DNA of 64,000 nucleotides from positions 68,419,622 to 68,483,621 of the forward strand of contig CM022948.1 of NCBI GenBank assembly GCA_012931725.1. Reading direction: 5' to 3'. A program made the position numbers and the translations under genes. The notes under the pieces are model-generated. The model did no database searches and was not told the DNA's origin. It saw nothing but the letters and a program-made list of their open reading frames with translations. Shown here one piece after another: positions 47,961-61,625 of the stretch; within the stretch, counting starts at the first letter, position 1; the number at the start of each line of letters is the position of its first letter. The DNA is from Litsea cubeba (Eukaryota; Streptophyta; Magnoliopsida; Laurales; Lauraceae).

Positions 47961-50868
47961 CGATCATATAGAAGTGGAGCAAATACCTAGCAAATATGAC
48001 ATTAGAATCTAGGGACACGAGAAGAATTGCAGATGAAGATCATCTCCTGGATTGTGCAACGCCTAGGGTGTGTGGAGCACCAGACGGTTGTCAATGAGGT
48101 TACTCAAAAATCAAAAACTACCACAGCTCTTCTCTAATAATCTAAAATTAGGAACATGGTTGGCAACCTAGTTAAAGAAGTGTAAGATGGAAGCTAATTC
48201 AAATGGGAGTGTCTGGAGGCGATCAGCTCATCCATCTGGAAACCGCACAACTAAGTTGGCAAATCAATCGGTGACTAACAGAACGTCGGGACCTCATTTA
48301 CCATGGAACAGTTACAGTCTTGTCAGTTCCTATAGACAAGTCAAAGTATTCCTATGACACATTGTGTGTCTGTTAGTGCTTCTCTTCGCCACATAGTCCT
48401 TAAAACCTCCCCATATTGTGCACTGTGCAGTACTGCAGTTTAAAATAAATGTTCCCACCATCCTTTTCTTTATTAGCAAGCTTGGAGCCGCATGCTATAA
48501 CGGATAACCCATCGAAATCATTTGCTTGGTTATGGTCTAAACTTGAGATATTTATCTTGTCTAGAATTGCTTTTACAACCTGATACAAATGGAAAATTCA
48601 TATTGAAGCTATAGTTGCTGCAGAACCCCACATATGCACAGGTTACCATTCTAGGGGTCAAGATAATTCTAAACTCTCGTACGCTACCAAGTACCAAGTA
48701 GCTTCTACCTTCACTAGGTCAATAAAAGTGCATGAATGATGGATCTATAGAGACCAATATCCTATCAGGCAGTATTGCCATATTGGTACGATGATTTTAG
48801 ATCATGGTAGCAGCCTTGTATTGTTTTGCTGAAAAAACTCCCAAAACAAAGATGCAAAATTTATAAAACCAGTCAAAGGAGTTTGCACAACTCCAACTGG
48901 GCATGTTCATTTTCAGGGTGATGCATAGGAACTAGTAACTGAATTTGAGAATCAAATACTCAGTGATTGGTACTGGTGTGATACTAGAAACATTTTTTTT
49001 TATAATCTTCTCCCCTCAATCAAGACATGGCACATTGCTCACAACACAAGTGATGCAAATCAAGCAACCAACTTGTCCACATGTTTCAGTCCGTCGAGCT
49101 TACAATGTTCTCAGCGCATCTCTCAACTCCCACAAATCTCATTATCATAAGTGAACACAAAACGATAATGGAGAAAGGCTACACTCAGCAGACAGGTTTG
49201 TCACAGAGCTCTCCCAGGCTCCCAACACTTCCATCAGTGGCCCAAATGATCACTCCTCTTAATGGAGAGAGCTGAAATAATTCTTGCTACATATAAGAGC
49301 ACAAAATGAAAGATATATTCCCAAATTTTAGTTCTATTACTTATAAGCCAAGTCTTTTATGTTATCAAAAAAATAATAATAATAAGCCAAGTCTTTTACT
49401 ACAACAAACTGACCCGCTCTAACCCAACCCAATCTGGTAGAGACAAACTTTGTCTATGTTTCTCGTATATGTACAGTGCTCTTATCTAATATTCTAAAAT
49501 TTTTTAGCACAAAACATGTGTCTGTGTGTGTGCATAAAAAGATAGATAGAAGCAACCTACCCGGGACAAAGGAAAGGTACACAAGTGGAATGTCAACTTT
49601 GAAAAGAGATCAGGCATATTGTGCTGAACAATGTCCCATCAAAAGCTCTCACAGTGACATTGTAACTGCATGAGCATCAGCGTGTCAGAAAAGTAAATGA
49701 ATAATAGCAGCCAAGATCTCCATTCTCCACAATAAAATACAGAATCTCATATAAGTATGATTAATAAATATACATAAATAAGGAAAGAGTATTATCTCCC
49801 TCACTTCATTACCTCTTCATGAACAAAACAATGGGAGTCAGATCATGACCTGCACACATGCAAGGTTTTCATCCAAGCAATAAACAGATGTCTATGAGTT
49901 GACCAAGTCACAAAATCAAACGTTCAAGGCCGTCTTTGAATTTCCAGTTTTTTTTCTTTGAATGTCCAGTTGTCCACAGAAATTTGGCATGGCAGGACAA
50001 TCTCCCCAAATTTCAGTCACTTCAGGTACAACCTGAAACATCATGACTTGCAATTTTAGGTGGAGGAAAAAAAGACCATTTTGCATGATGCATTGCCCTG
50101 CACCTCCCCGAATGTTTAACGTGATAAAACCAGTCAGTACAGTATCCCCATCAAAACAGATTTCACGGACATCCAAACATGCACTTAGAGATAATTTTAA
50201 CTCAAAAGTCTATTGGATGAAAGAAAATAAACAGTCCACTACTCAAGACTCTCCCCACTTTTGCCACTGAATGCATAAATTCTCCAGTGACAAATTCATC
50301 AATCAGCATCTAATCTACTGAACAGTTAAACAGAAGCTCCCAACAAGCAGATTGCACCAAAGCAAACTCATGAACAAGCATAATTTGTCCATAAATATAA
50401 GCAGATTCATCAGAACAACATAAATTTAAGCACCAAGAACACAAATCGATAAGAAATCTTATTTTTTCAGTAACAAAACTTGGGCAAACTTGTGCAAATT
50501 GAGTACCAAATACCCAATTAGAAAGAGGAAAAAACAAGAGAAAAATAAGACCCCTATAACTGAATTTCCAAACATCACCCCAGAACCACCCCTAAATCCA
50601 AAACTCCAACCAAAACAAGGAAAATAAAAAGAAAAATCACTCCCAAAAACCCACAATTCCGTGGCAACTTCTCCAATATCAAAACCCAAAACAAAGAAAC
50701 CTACCCATCAGTTAGAATTAGGAAAAAACAGCGAATCCGAATCAAAAGAGTCGCTCCTTTTCAAGAAAATGAGCGTGAAACAAAAACAGAAGAACACAAA
50801 AAAAAAAAAAAAACCCTAGAAGATAAATTGACCGCTGAAACAGAAATGCATGCACTGCAGAGAGGCTT
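47961..50868. other. Remaining first-intron sequence of the Q-rich gene
   Basis: No supported exon or complete transposon. A minus-strand acceptor-like tttcag near 50037 precedes 80 nt with weak resemblance to the family's N-terminus (NFCGQLDIQ). This is too weak to call an exon. Confidence 0.3.
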
Positions 50869-50870
50869 AC

Positions 50871-51050
50871 TTGGTTTTGCGGGAGGTCTTTCAATAGACA
50901 TCGAGGAATCGATGCTTGTCAATAATTTGCTTAGCTAGGGTTAGGGTTTCAGAAGGGAGACGAAGAAGAAAAAATGCTCTTTTTCTTCCTTTTCTTTGTA
51001 TTTTGTTTTTCCCTATATGATATTGATATGAGAGGAGAGAGAGAGAGAGA
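50871..51050 (-). other. Leader (5'UTR) exon, probably of the Q-rich gene
   Basis: On the minus strand a CT-rich start region is followed by a telo-box AAACCCTAA (50941-50949) and a leader ending at donor CCAA|gtaagc (gt at 50869-50870). A T-rich intron start follows. A short ATG frame (MSIERPPAKP) lies at its end and could be an upstream ORF. No other minus-strand gene fits downstream before 41.9 kb, so linkage to the Q-rich gene across a roughly 9 kb intron is likely. I could not locate the N-terminal coding exon expected between them. Confidence 0.5.
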
Positions 51051-51210
51051 GAGATTTTTTTTTTCCTCTCTGGAGAAGGAGCGAGAGATAAAATTTCAAA
51101 GCAGAAACGAGGGGTTTGGTTCGGACCGTGGCCCAGCTTCGTGAGCCCGAGCTGGTGCGATTTGGGGCTAAAGCTATTATCATCATCGGCCGCTAGCCCA
51201 ATAATAATCC
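51051..51210 (-). promoter_or_regulatory. Probable promoter with two site II motifs
   Basis: Directly upstream of the leader exon is a GC-richer stretch. It carries TGGGCC (minus strand, 51130-51135) and TGGGCT (51195-51200), the site II TGGGCY motif bound by TCP factors in plant growth and ribosomal-protein promoters. A (GA)n run at about 51031-51052 lies at the likely start region. No clear TATA box was seen. Confidence 0.4.
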
Positions 51211-54200
51211 CTGTTCAGCGCGGTATCTCCTCGAATTTTAAAATAAATAATTATATATTAAAAAAATTACCTCTTTTTATAGAATAAATTAAAAAAATAG
51301 AAATTGAGAAATTGAAGCAAAAGGAGTATAGTTATATAGGAACAACTTGAAACATTAGTGGTTTGATGAAAAAATAAGTAGATAGTTACATGAGTAGTTA
51401 CATAACCGTCGGTCAAAATTACAACCGACAGTCAAGATTTGAAGCCAAAACCCCCTAGCTTAATATAGTATTTATAATGGCTAAACAATATCTATTTACA
51501 CCACCGATAAAGTAATGGTGAAATAAATATTAAAACATTAATGACAAAGGTTGAATAAAGTTGTAGTGAAAGCATTGTTCAATTTATATACCACTAGCAA
51601 AATGGGTTGGTGCTTATTACACCAAAAAAAAAAAACACTTAACTTTTTAAGATATATATAAAAAAAATTTGATTTCATAACTATTTAGAACGTCTGAAAT
51701 CTAAGTTAAATGATTTAATATCCTAATTTGAGTTAAATGATTTACTTAATCCAAAAGAAAACCACAATCTTCATTTTGGGGTATCCAAATTTTCCAAATT
51801 CAATTTCTTAATCCGCATTTCCAATCTAACCAATCCACTAATTAATATATATGATTTTCGGGTGATTTAATTTCGAAATCAATGTTCAATTTGGCAATCA
51901 ATTGCTCGATTGAATTCCCGATTTCTCTTTATAGTTACCTCCTCTAATTAATTAGGGAGATTTCTTATCCTATGCCTTGAAAAGATTTATTAGTTTTCTT
52001 TATTAAGACCTTTTTTATACTTATCTAAAACCGTAAGGTGTTAACAGTACACACGATCAAGCAAACTTTGGGATGTACTGCCATGAATTGTACAAGATTG
52101 GTAGTATTTATCACATCTAATAAACTATACACTTGCATAACACGTTTCTACACAAAATAAGAAAGAAGAGATTTATTAATTAAGTACTATAAAACATGAT
52201 CTACCCGGGCCTGGGTTTAACTGTTTTTTCAGGTGGGTCAGGCTTCGGCAATAAATTATGTCCCGAGTCTGACAAGGGCCGAGCTTGGGCCAATGGTCTA
52301 AAAAATAGGCCGGGCCTGGATATTGCACAGCCTGCACAAGCCCGCCCCAACCCAAGATGTGAATTATTATCAACCTTTCATGTCTCAATTTTGAATACCA
52401 AAGTCTCACATAATCTAAACTCACCATCTATAATAGGTTATTTTCCTTCCTATCATTTATAATTTTGTTTTAATTCTTTTAGTTTTTTTTTCTTTTTTGA
52501 AATTTAACATAATCTTTCTCGTCATCTAAGTAACGAGCATGGGCATATTGATTGATCCAGGTAGGTGTTACAAAAAAAATTGATTTTTAGCGGTGCAAAA
52601 ACCCGCTTTTAGCGGAATTTTTTTCCGCCACTAAAGTTAGATATGAGTTATTAAATTTTCACCGTTAAAATCTCCAAAAAAAAAAACTTAGAAGGTGCCT
52701 TCCGAGGCATAAGTGGCACCTTTTGCTGCTGAAAATAAATTTAATTCTAATTTTTAGGAAGCCTCTATTTTACTATTTATTTTATTATTATATTATCCAA
52801 GTTCTTAGGTTTTTATTAGCTGAAATTGGGATTAGGGTTTTTTTCGAATGGTTTTTGGTTTAAAATTTCTAAAACCCCATAGATCTCTGGATAGGGACTT
52901 TGAACTTGAGGTTAGGGGTTTTTAGACTTTTGATTAGGGGTTTCAATTTTGGGATATGGATTTTTAGAATTCCAATATTTTGACTTTTGGGGTAGGGAAT
53001 CTAAATTTCTTATTAGAGATCTCAAGTTTGGAATCAATGCTTTCTAAAATTGGGAATAGGGCGTTTTCAATACTGGTTAGGAATTTCAATTTGGGATTAG
53101 GGATTTCTGGAATTGTGAATGTTTTGATTTTGGGATTAGAAATTTATGAAACTCAAATTAGGGATTTCGATTTGGGGTTAGGGATTTTTGGAAATGAGAG
53201 TGTTTTGATTATGGGATTAGAAATGTATGAAACTCAAATTGGGGATTTCATATTTGGGGTTAGTGATTTTTTATATTGGAAATAGGGTTCTCAATTGATA
53301 ATGTTGTGTTCATTTTAAGTCTTATATAATTTAGAACGTTTCTTAATCTCTTTTTTTATCTAAAAATTAATGAGAAGTAGAAAATATGTGAAATATTCTG
53401 GAATTCTTGGGATTTTTTGAAATAGGAATTTCAATTTGGGGTTAGTTATTTTTGGAATTGGGAGTGTTTTGATTCTAGGATTAGAAATTTATGAATCTGG
53501 AATTCTTGGGATTTTTTGAAATAGGAATTTCAATTTGGGGTTAGTTATTTTTGGAATTGGAAGTGTTTTGATTCTAGGATTAGAAATTTATGAATCTCAA
53601 ATTAGGGATTTCAAATTTGGGATTAGTGATTTCTGAGATTAGAAATAGGGTTTCTCAATTGATAATGTTCGGTCTATTTTAAGAATGATATGATTTAGCA
53701 CGTTTTTTAATATCTTTTCTATCTAAAAATTAATGAAAAGTAGAAAATATGTGAAATATCTTAGAATTTTTGGAATTTTTTGAAATAGGGATTTCAATTT
53801 TGGGTTAGGGATTTTTGGAATTGGTAGTGTCTTGATTCTAGGATTTTAAATTTATGGATCTCAAACTAGGGATAACAAAATTTCTAGATTTCAATTTGGG
53901 GTTACGGACTTTTAGAATTGGAAATATTTTGATTTTAGGGTTACGAATTTCGAATATAGGGTTAGTGATTCTTGAAATTGGGAATGGAGATTTTCAATTA
54001 TGATTAGGAATTTCAATTTGGGATTATGGATTTATGGAATTGGGAATATTTTGGTTTTGAGGTTAGGGATTTCTAAAACTCAGATTAGGAAATTCAAATC
54101 TACAGTTAGTGTTTTTTGAAATTGAAAATAGGGTTTTTCAATTTGTAATGTTGGATTTATTTTAAAAATGATATAATTTAGAACATTTTCATCTCTTTTC

Positions 54201-54836
54201 TATTTTAAGATTAATGTAAAGTAAAAAATATGTGATTTATTGTTGTACTTTTTATTTAAATTTTTTATTTGAAGAATGATAGAATCTAGCACATTGGTAA
54301 CCTATTTTCTATCTAAGAATTAATAGAAACTATATTTTGTGATTGTTGTACATGGTGCTAGCATCCTCCTCATCGATGACTATATTTAAGCACATAGAGT
54401 TTTTTTTAAAGAAATAATGTTGTGCTTTAGGTCTCGGAATTTACACATATGAAATCAAATTATTTTTTTTTATGTTATCATAAGAACTAAATGATAGTTT
54501 TTTGCATGGATTTTTTGACTGTCCTAAGTATGGACATATTGATTGATCCAGATAGGGGTTCTCTTGGACCAGGCCGGCCTGATCCCAATCAAGGACCAAC
54601 CTTCTTTGGATCGGGCTTTAGCCTTAGGTTTTGGTACATGGGCCGGGCTTGGACTCAATGGCTTAGAGCTCGAAGAAGGGTCCTCCCCAAATAAGATATA
54701 CAATTTAATATTGAAAAAAACATTTTTAAAGGGATGGAGACTCAAACACATGTACTTTTTCATATGCATACACGTTCTAAGAAGTTGAGCTATTTCTTGT
54801 AGCTCATAGTTGAAACATTTTTATTTTATATAAATA
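51211..54836. repeat. Decayed AT-rich repeat block, first large copy
   Basis: 52194-52345 (GATCTACCCGGGC, GGCCAATGGTCTAAAAAAT, ATATTGCACAGCCTGCACA) and 54520-54790 recur at about 59447-59610 and 60180-60490. In between, 52860-54340 is a degenerate array of phrases such as GGATTTCAATTTGGGGTTAG and GGATTAGAAATTTATGAA, with a longer-period unit containing ATCTAAAAATTAATGA. No open frame of note. Confidence 0.6.
53397..53594. repeat. 99-bp tandem duplication, two near-identical copies
   Basis: The unit starts TCTGGAATTCTTGGGATTTT and ends ATTAGAAATTTATGAA. The copies start at 53397 and 53496 and differ at about one base. Confidence 0.9.
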
Positions 54837-56240
54837 CTAGCAACAAACGCCCGTGCTAAGCCCGAGCTAAAAATAAAAATATATTAAAAATTTAAGAATT
54901 ATTTTAAAATATTATTAAGATAAAATAAGTCTAAAAGAAAGAAATTTATTATCTTTGAATATTAGACTCTTTTAATATGTAATGAAAATATATATAAAAT
55001 GAGAAGTAAACTTACATAATATAACGACCTCTTGAATTTAAAGACATTGACAATTACATAAGTATAAATGTGTGTCTATATAGGGGTAGCTCTCCTAAGC
55101 TAAAGCTTAGGTTAAGGTAAGCTCAAGTTTGTAGTGGGGCCCACCTAGCAACCCACATGGGGGTGGTGATGGGGGGATTTCAAGGACTCACGGAGACCCT
55201 TCTCTTTGCAAAAAATTAGTCCTAATTGTGGTGTGTCTAAAGATATGCCTATATCCAAATATCTAAAGGTGTGTCCAATTGAATATTTGGTCAGTAGGCC
55301 CTTGTTGATGTGGTGTTCCAAGGAGCATTGGTGGGGTCACAAGATGTAATATTTAAAAGTGGGTCTCTTATCCTCATTCATTAAGGTGCATCATGATATG
55401 TTTAAAGGTGGCCTTGTCTACAACAATTATTAAAGGCAGGTCTCATATGAACCCTTATATTATTTCATGTATATATAATTAGAAATAAAATGTATTTTTA
55501 ATATGCATTTTAATAACAAATATAATTGATCATTAGAGTCCATTATTTTCTGTTCGTTGAACGTTGGATTCCACCTTGTAATTAACGGTCTAGATCATGA
55601 AACTAATGGTCTTTATACAACTCCATATTGGTTGGTCCCTTTTGTTGGGTGTTGCATCATCCGTGCCGTTGGTTTGATGGGCCAAGCTGGATGGTGGTGC
55701 CTTTTGAAGGTGTCTATCAATCGAGAGATCAAAGTGGTCCCCACAAATCCATCTGTTGTTTCTACTTTATGTGGATGATTGATCTATTCTCTGATCATGA
55801 TAATTTAGTCCTACCCATTCTCTCTGACTACCAACACCATGAAAGTGGGCCCCACAGACTTCTATTAAATGGAGTTGATTCTAATCTTGTAAGGAAAATG
55901 AGATAAGGTTTACTTTAAAATGGGAGTAATTGAGATTTTAGGGAAAACAAATCCAAGGAGTTTTGTTGCTAGAAATAGTAGTGTGATCTAGATTTAAGGG
56001 ATTATATTTAAGAATATAACTATTCCTAGGATAAGGGAGGGGATTTGAGGAGATTTGTTTGGATTGAGATTTTAAGGGAGGAGACTTGTTTGGGAGGAGT
56101 GTAGTCGCTCACATTAAACTCAAAGCTCTGTGTGATTTTATAAGTATTTTTATTTAAGGAGAGACTTTTTAGGGATGAGGTGGCACCCCTCACAGCCCAC
56201 CTCCACCTTTGCTTTAATATATATATATATATATAATAAT
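54837..56240 (-). mobile_element. Helitron-like element (3' end recognisable)
   Basis: The minus-strand end has GCTCGGGCTTAGCACGGGC (degenerate hairpin), GTTTGTTG and CTAG followed by T. The other end, near a TA run at 56218-56240, reads TTAAAGCAAAGGTGGAGG on the minus strand. The exact 5' base is uncertain. The interior has no gene. Confidence 0.4.
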
Positions 56241-57434
56241 TACATGCCCTAGTTCGGGCCTTGACTTTTTTAGATGGGTCAGGCCAAGTTCTATGCCATT
56301 GAATAAAAAATATGTAGTATCATTGATTCCTTTTGTTCAAGTAGTATAATAAATTCTTAGTATAAGAATTTAGACTATTATGAATTCTAGATGATATTAT
56401 TTTGTTATTTATTGTTCAGGATTATTTTAAGTATTTGGTTTATATTTTATTAGATAATTGCTTAATTTGCAATTATAATTAACTACGCGATCTTGCTCAG
56501 CATGAGCTACGATGCTAGTTCATATATATGATTTTCAGGCGATCTGATTTGGAGATTGAGGATTAATTTGGCAATTGATTGCTCAATTGAACTCTCAATT
56601 TATTCCTATAGTTATCTCCTCCTATTAATTAGGGAGATTCCTTATCTCATACCTAGCAAAGATTTAGGTTTCTTTATGAAGCCCCTTTTCGTCTCTAGAC
56701 TTAGAGGTCACTCGGAATTTATCATGGACCCCACATGATAAAATTGTGATTAGGTGGTGAATGTTTTAGTTTGCAGTTGTGATTAACTAAAATATTCCTC
56801 TATTCTTTATGGAATAAGCGTTTAATTTGTAATTTATAGTCTTTATTGTTTCAATATATAATTTTTTAAATGAAAGTGCATTAAAATGAGACTACTCGAT
56901 TTCGATTCAATTTGGAAATTGAGGTTCAATTTGGTAATTGATTGCTCAATTGAAATCCCTTATATGATCTAGATTCCTCAATCCTTATCGGGGGGTGGGG
57001 GGGTTGTCATGGACCAAACTAGCTTGAGCCTTAGATGTTGAAACACTAGCCGACCGGGCTTAGATTTAGTGGTAGAGAGCCCGGCCTGACTTGAATAAAA
57101 TAAAAGTAATTTTGCTTTAGATAGTAAGTATAAGACATTGTTTTAATAAAGTGCACTATCCACCCAAGCTCGGGCTTACCCTTTTTCAAGTGGGCTGGAA
57201 TTCGACCAACCACTTATGTCATTTTTATTTATTTAATTCAGTTTAATAAGCCTCTATTTTACAATTTATTATATTGTTATATGATGTTAGTCTTTAGATC
57301 TTTTTTAGTTTTTTTCATTTTGGTTTAAGATTTCTAAGATTTTATTGATTTTTGAATAAGGAATTCAAATTTTGGGTTAAGGATTTCTAGATTTCTTATT
57401 GGGATTTCAATTTGGGGTTAAAGATTCTTTAAAT
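56241..57434. repeat. Further decayed copies of the AT-rich repeat family
   Basis: Contains ATATATGATTTTCAGGCGAT and TTTGGCAATTGATTGCTCAATTG, like 51848-51910 and 59100-59150, plus GGGCTTAGATTTAGTGGTA-type phrases. No gene. Confidence 0.5.
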
Positions 57435-57443
57435 TTAAAAATA

Positions 57444-58102
57444 GGGAAAAAAACATAATACCTACCTGGACTTTGGCCGTTTTGCAGAATACCCCCTATA
57501 CTTTGGTATTTGTGACTAAACCTACCTGTAGTTTTAGTTAACATGCAAAATGAACGGAAACTGTTAGTATTAACGGCGTAGGTCGTATAAATGACATTTG
57601 GTGCATACTGGCGGGAAATTAGCGGCCCCAAAAGACTTATTTGCCCCGGTGGAGAAAAAATTCCAAGCCCGCTATTTTTTTTTATCATTTCTCCCTTTCC
57701 AAATCTCTGAACCTAATCGATATGCAACTCTCACATTCACAATCAGAAGATCCTTCGAACTCTCTCGTCTTATGCTCATGGATTTGACAGACATGGTCGT
57801 GCTTCCAGGCTTGTGACAATCATGTTTTCACAAATTTCCATCAATAACAGCAAGCATCCCTCGTACTTGATCTGCTATCTGATCAAGTTCACTTGACCTG
57901 CAAATGGAGTGTGACGATTGATTTTTCACAAATTTCCATTGATAACACCAAACATCCCTTATCATTGATCTGTGCTCTCTAATCAAGTTCACTCATCCTG
58001 GACTGCAAAATTACAAGCATCGCCACGGCCGCTAGGCCTTCATCCCCAATTTGATATGTGTGTTCGCTTCCTCTGTCTTCATCGCCAAAAATCCATCTTC
58101 CC

Positions 58103-58163
<61 letters not shown>

Positions 58164-58946
58164 TGTGATCTGGAATGAGAAAACAAAGGGAAAGAGACAC
58201 GTAGATGACACGTGGAGAGATCACACGTTTTGGGCGTGATTGATGCTGTGGGCCCATGGGCGTTTTACTGGTTCTTCTTCCCCAATTTGATTCGTTTTGG
58301 GCGTGATTGATGCGCTTGACGGAGAGCTCCTCAAGGGCTTTTGCTTTTCAGTTTATCTGAAATAGAAAGTGGGTCGGCGCAGCATCGAGGAACCGGAATT
58401 TTGCACAGGATCTCGGACTCTTGATTATCTATTCATCGGTTCGAATTAGACGTTCTCTGTTTGAAGAAAAATAAAAATAAAAAGGAAAGAGAAGGGCAGA
58501 GGATTGAGTCACTGCTCCACGATGTTCTTGTCGCCGAAGACACTGCGCCGTCGCGGAGATCGAAGGGTTGCTGTTGTTCGGTTTATCTGAAAAGGAAAGT
58601 GGTTGATGCGCTTGAAGGCACAGGAGTCGCAGGAGAGCTTCGGCATCAGTGATCTAGCCGCAGGAGCAGAGCTTGAGGCGGGTGAGGTTATGGCAGTGAA
58701 GGGATATGAGGAGTTCCCTGGCCGACGAAGAAGAACCCTAGCCACAAGCGATAGAGGGAAAATGAACAAATTGTTAAGAGATATCTTATATATGTAGGGA
58801 TAAATTTGTCATTTCCTATGTTCCGTCACATACGTTTGTATTTGCATGTCAACTAAAACTACAGGTAGGTTTAGTCACAAATACCAAAATACAGGGAGTA
58901 CTCTGCAAAAAGACGAAAATACAAGTAGGTATACTGCTTTTTTCCC
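57444..58946. mobile_element. Mutator-like non-autonomous element (1503 bp), possible Pack-MULE
   Basis: The terminal inverted repeats are about 100 bp. Left and inverted right ends share GGGAAAAAA, TATTTGTGACTAAACCTACC and TGTAGTTTTAGTT. A perfect 9-bp target duplication TTAAAAATA flanks it (57435-57443 and 58947-58955). Long TIRs and 9-bp duplications are Mutator traits. The interior is more GC-rich than its surroundings, with leader-like CT-rich DNA, a (TC)n run at 58106-58161 and short gene-like frames on both strands (for example 58509-58769 minus). It repeats TTTTGGGCGTGATTGATG twice. No MULE transposase. Confidence 0.9.
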
Positions 58947-61571
58947 TTAAAAATATTTAGGTTTTGGGGTTAGGAATTTCTACATTTTTTTATCTGGGGT
59001 TTCAAACTTGGGATTAGTGGTTTATGAAATTACGAATATGTTTTTTTCAATTCTGATTAGGAATTTCAAATTTGGGGTTTGTAGTTTCTGAGATTATATA
59101 TATATATATATGATTTCTGGGCAATTTGTTGGCAATTCATTGCTCGGTTTCGTTTCCAAAATTGACTTTATATTGTCAAATAAGAAGTGCCAAATATTAT
59201 ATAGATTTCTTAATCCTTATCAAGGGTGATCACAAACCAGACCCATCTAAGTCCGACCCGGGCTTGGATTTAGTGGTAAATAGCACAAACCCGGTTTGGC
59301 CCAAGTAAGATATATTATTTAAGCAAAAATTAGATTTTTTTTTAAATGGAAGTGCCCAATTACATACCCATTCACATTATCGAACCTAACCAGCTAATCT
59401 ACAACTTTAAGTAATAAGAAAAAAGTATTTTTCTTTAAATAAAATATGATCTACCCGGGCCCGGGCTTAACCTTCTTCAGGTGGGTTTGGCTTCGGCCAA
59501 GCAATTATGTCCCAAGTCAAACGAGGGTCGGGCTTAGGCCAATGGTCTAAAAAATGGGCCGGGTTTGGATATTGCACAGCCTGCACAGGCCCGCCCCAAC
59601 CTAGGCCATGAACTCCCTTATTATCAACCTTTCATACTTCAATTTTAAATATCAAAGTCTCACATATCTAGACTCTCTATCTATAATAGTTATTTTTCCT
59701 TCATATCATATATGGGGTTAGTTTTTTCTAAGATTACGGGTAGGGTTTTTCAACTAGCAACCTTGCGTTTATTTTAAGGATGATATAATTTAGAACATTT
59801 TGTTCCACCTCTTTTCTAACTGAAAATTAATGGAAAGTAGAGAGCAAGTGAGATTTTTTGAATTTATTGATTCTTAATTTTGATTTAATATTGTATCTTA
59901 AAAATGATAAAATTTAGCACATTTTAAAATCTATTTTCTATCCAAAAATTAATGAAAACTCTATTTTATGATTGTTGCACATGGTGATAGCATCCTCCAT
60001 ATTGGCGACTATATTTAAGACTATAGTTTTTTCTTAAAGAAATATTGTTGTTTTTTAGATCTCAAATGGTCGACACATATGAAATCAAATCAATTTTTTA
60101 TTTTTATTATAAAAACTAAATTTTTATTATAAAAACTAACTGATGTTTTTTTGTATGGATTATATTGACTGTGATAACCACGAGCATATTGATTGATCTA
60201 AATAAGGGTGCTCATGGACTGGGCCGGCATGAGCCCAAGAAGGGACCAAGTTGCTTTGGACTAGGCTTTAGCCTTAGGTTTTAGTACACGAGCCAAACTT
60301 GAACTTAAAATCTATATACATTTATGATACATGATGGGCTTGGATTCGGTGGCAGAGAGCCCAAAGCCTGACCCACCTAAATAAGATAAACGGTCTAATA
60401 AAAAAATATCTTTATTAAATGGATGAAGTCTCAATCAAATGTACTTTCCCACACACATGCACTTTCTCACATTCATACATGTCCTAACTAGCTGAGTTAC
60501 TGCTTGGAGCTCATAATGGAAGTCTTTTTGTTTTAATATAAACATTATTCACTCGGGTTCGAGCCTTATCTTTTTAGGCCGGTCGAGCCAATCACTGTGT
60601 GGTGAATCAAAATATCTACTACCGTTGATTCATTTTACTCAAGTAGTACAATAAATCTTCTGTATAAAAACTTAGAACATCACAAATTCTAAATAATATT
60701 ATTTTATTATTTTGGCCCAAAGAACTGAGACAAACACCCTCCGTTATAATATATATATTATTTTATGATTGATTATTTTGGTACATTTTAAGTATTTGGT
60801 TTATGTTTTACTAGATGACTACTTAGTTTGCATATATGAGTAACTTTTTTTCTATTTCTTAATTGAATGAATATTTAATTTATAATTTATGATCTTCATT
60901 ATTTCAATAAACAAATTTTTAAACGACAGTGTAGAGAAACACAACCATGTAACTAAGACGAGAAAAAAAATGCATCTTCATATTGGATGGCTATCAAATG
61001 AGAAGCTTTAAACTAGCTAAGCAGGAAAGGGACATAAATGTCCTCCTTGACTAAATCATGAATGGATAACCTTTTTTTTTTTAAATTTGTATAAGTCTTT
61101 AGCTAGAATATATGAATGAGACTAAACTCTGAAGTACTAATAGTTAGGTCAATTAGGCTAGCTTTGTTTAAAACCATCATTCATATTATGAAATCACTTT
61201 TATAAATGAAGTGATTGATTTAGTAATAGATTTGGTTTGATTGATTTAGTAATAGATTTGGTTTTGAATAAAAAAAAAAAAAGAGGGAAACATATGTCAA
61301 GTCTTGATAATATTAACAAAATGGAAAAATGTTCATGCGCATCTATCCCTCACCATATTACGGTGATGGACAACATAGTGGGTCCAATTTTATGATCCAC
61401 CCAAACCATCCGCACACATGGGACCCCCTAAATTATACTGGATCCATTGAGTTTTCACTAATCTGAATAGATTGAACCGTTGGATCGAATGTCAAATTTT
61501 TTTCCTTTAATATAAAAATGCTAAATTTGTTTGTCACGGATGAAGGGGTTAGAGGCATGGGATTGAGTCCA

Positions 61572-61625
61572 AGCTTGATATATAGGCTCAGCTTGATATA
61601 TAGGCTCAGCTTGATATATAGGCTC
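61572..61625. repeat. 18-bp tandem repeat, three copies
   Basis: The unit AGCTTGATATATAGGCTC occurs three times without change. The length is a multiple of three, so it reads SLYIKL repeatedly on the minus strand within a short frame. Confidence 0.95.

Noticed and set aside
49916..50176. 86-codon minus-strand frame as the missing N-terminal exon of the Q-rich gene
   Set aside because: An acceptor-like site and a weak NFCGQ resemblance are not enough; no clear donor or continuous similarity.
57979..58257. 92-codon frame with an arginine-glutamate repeat, and its antisense serine-leucine frames
   Set aside because: Produced by the (TC)n microsatellite at 58106-58161.
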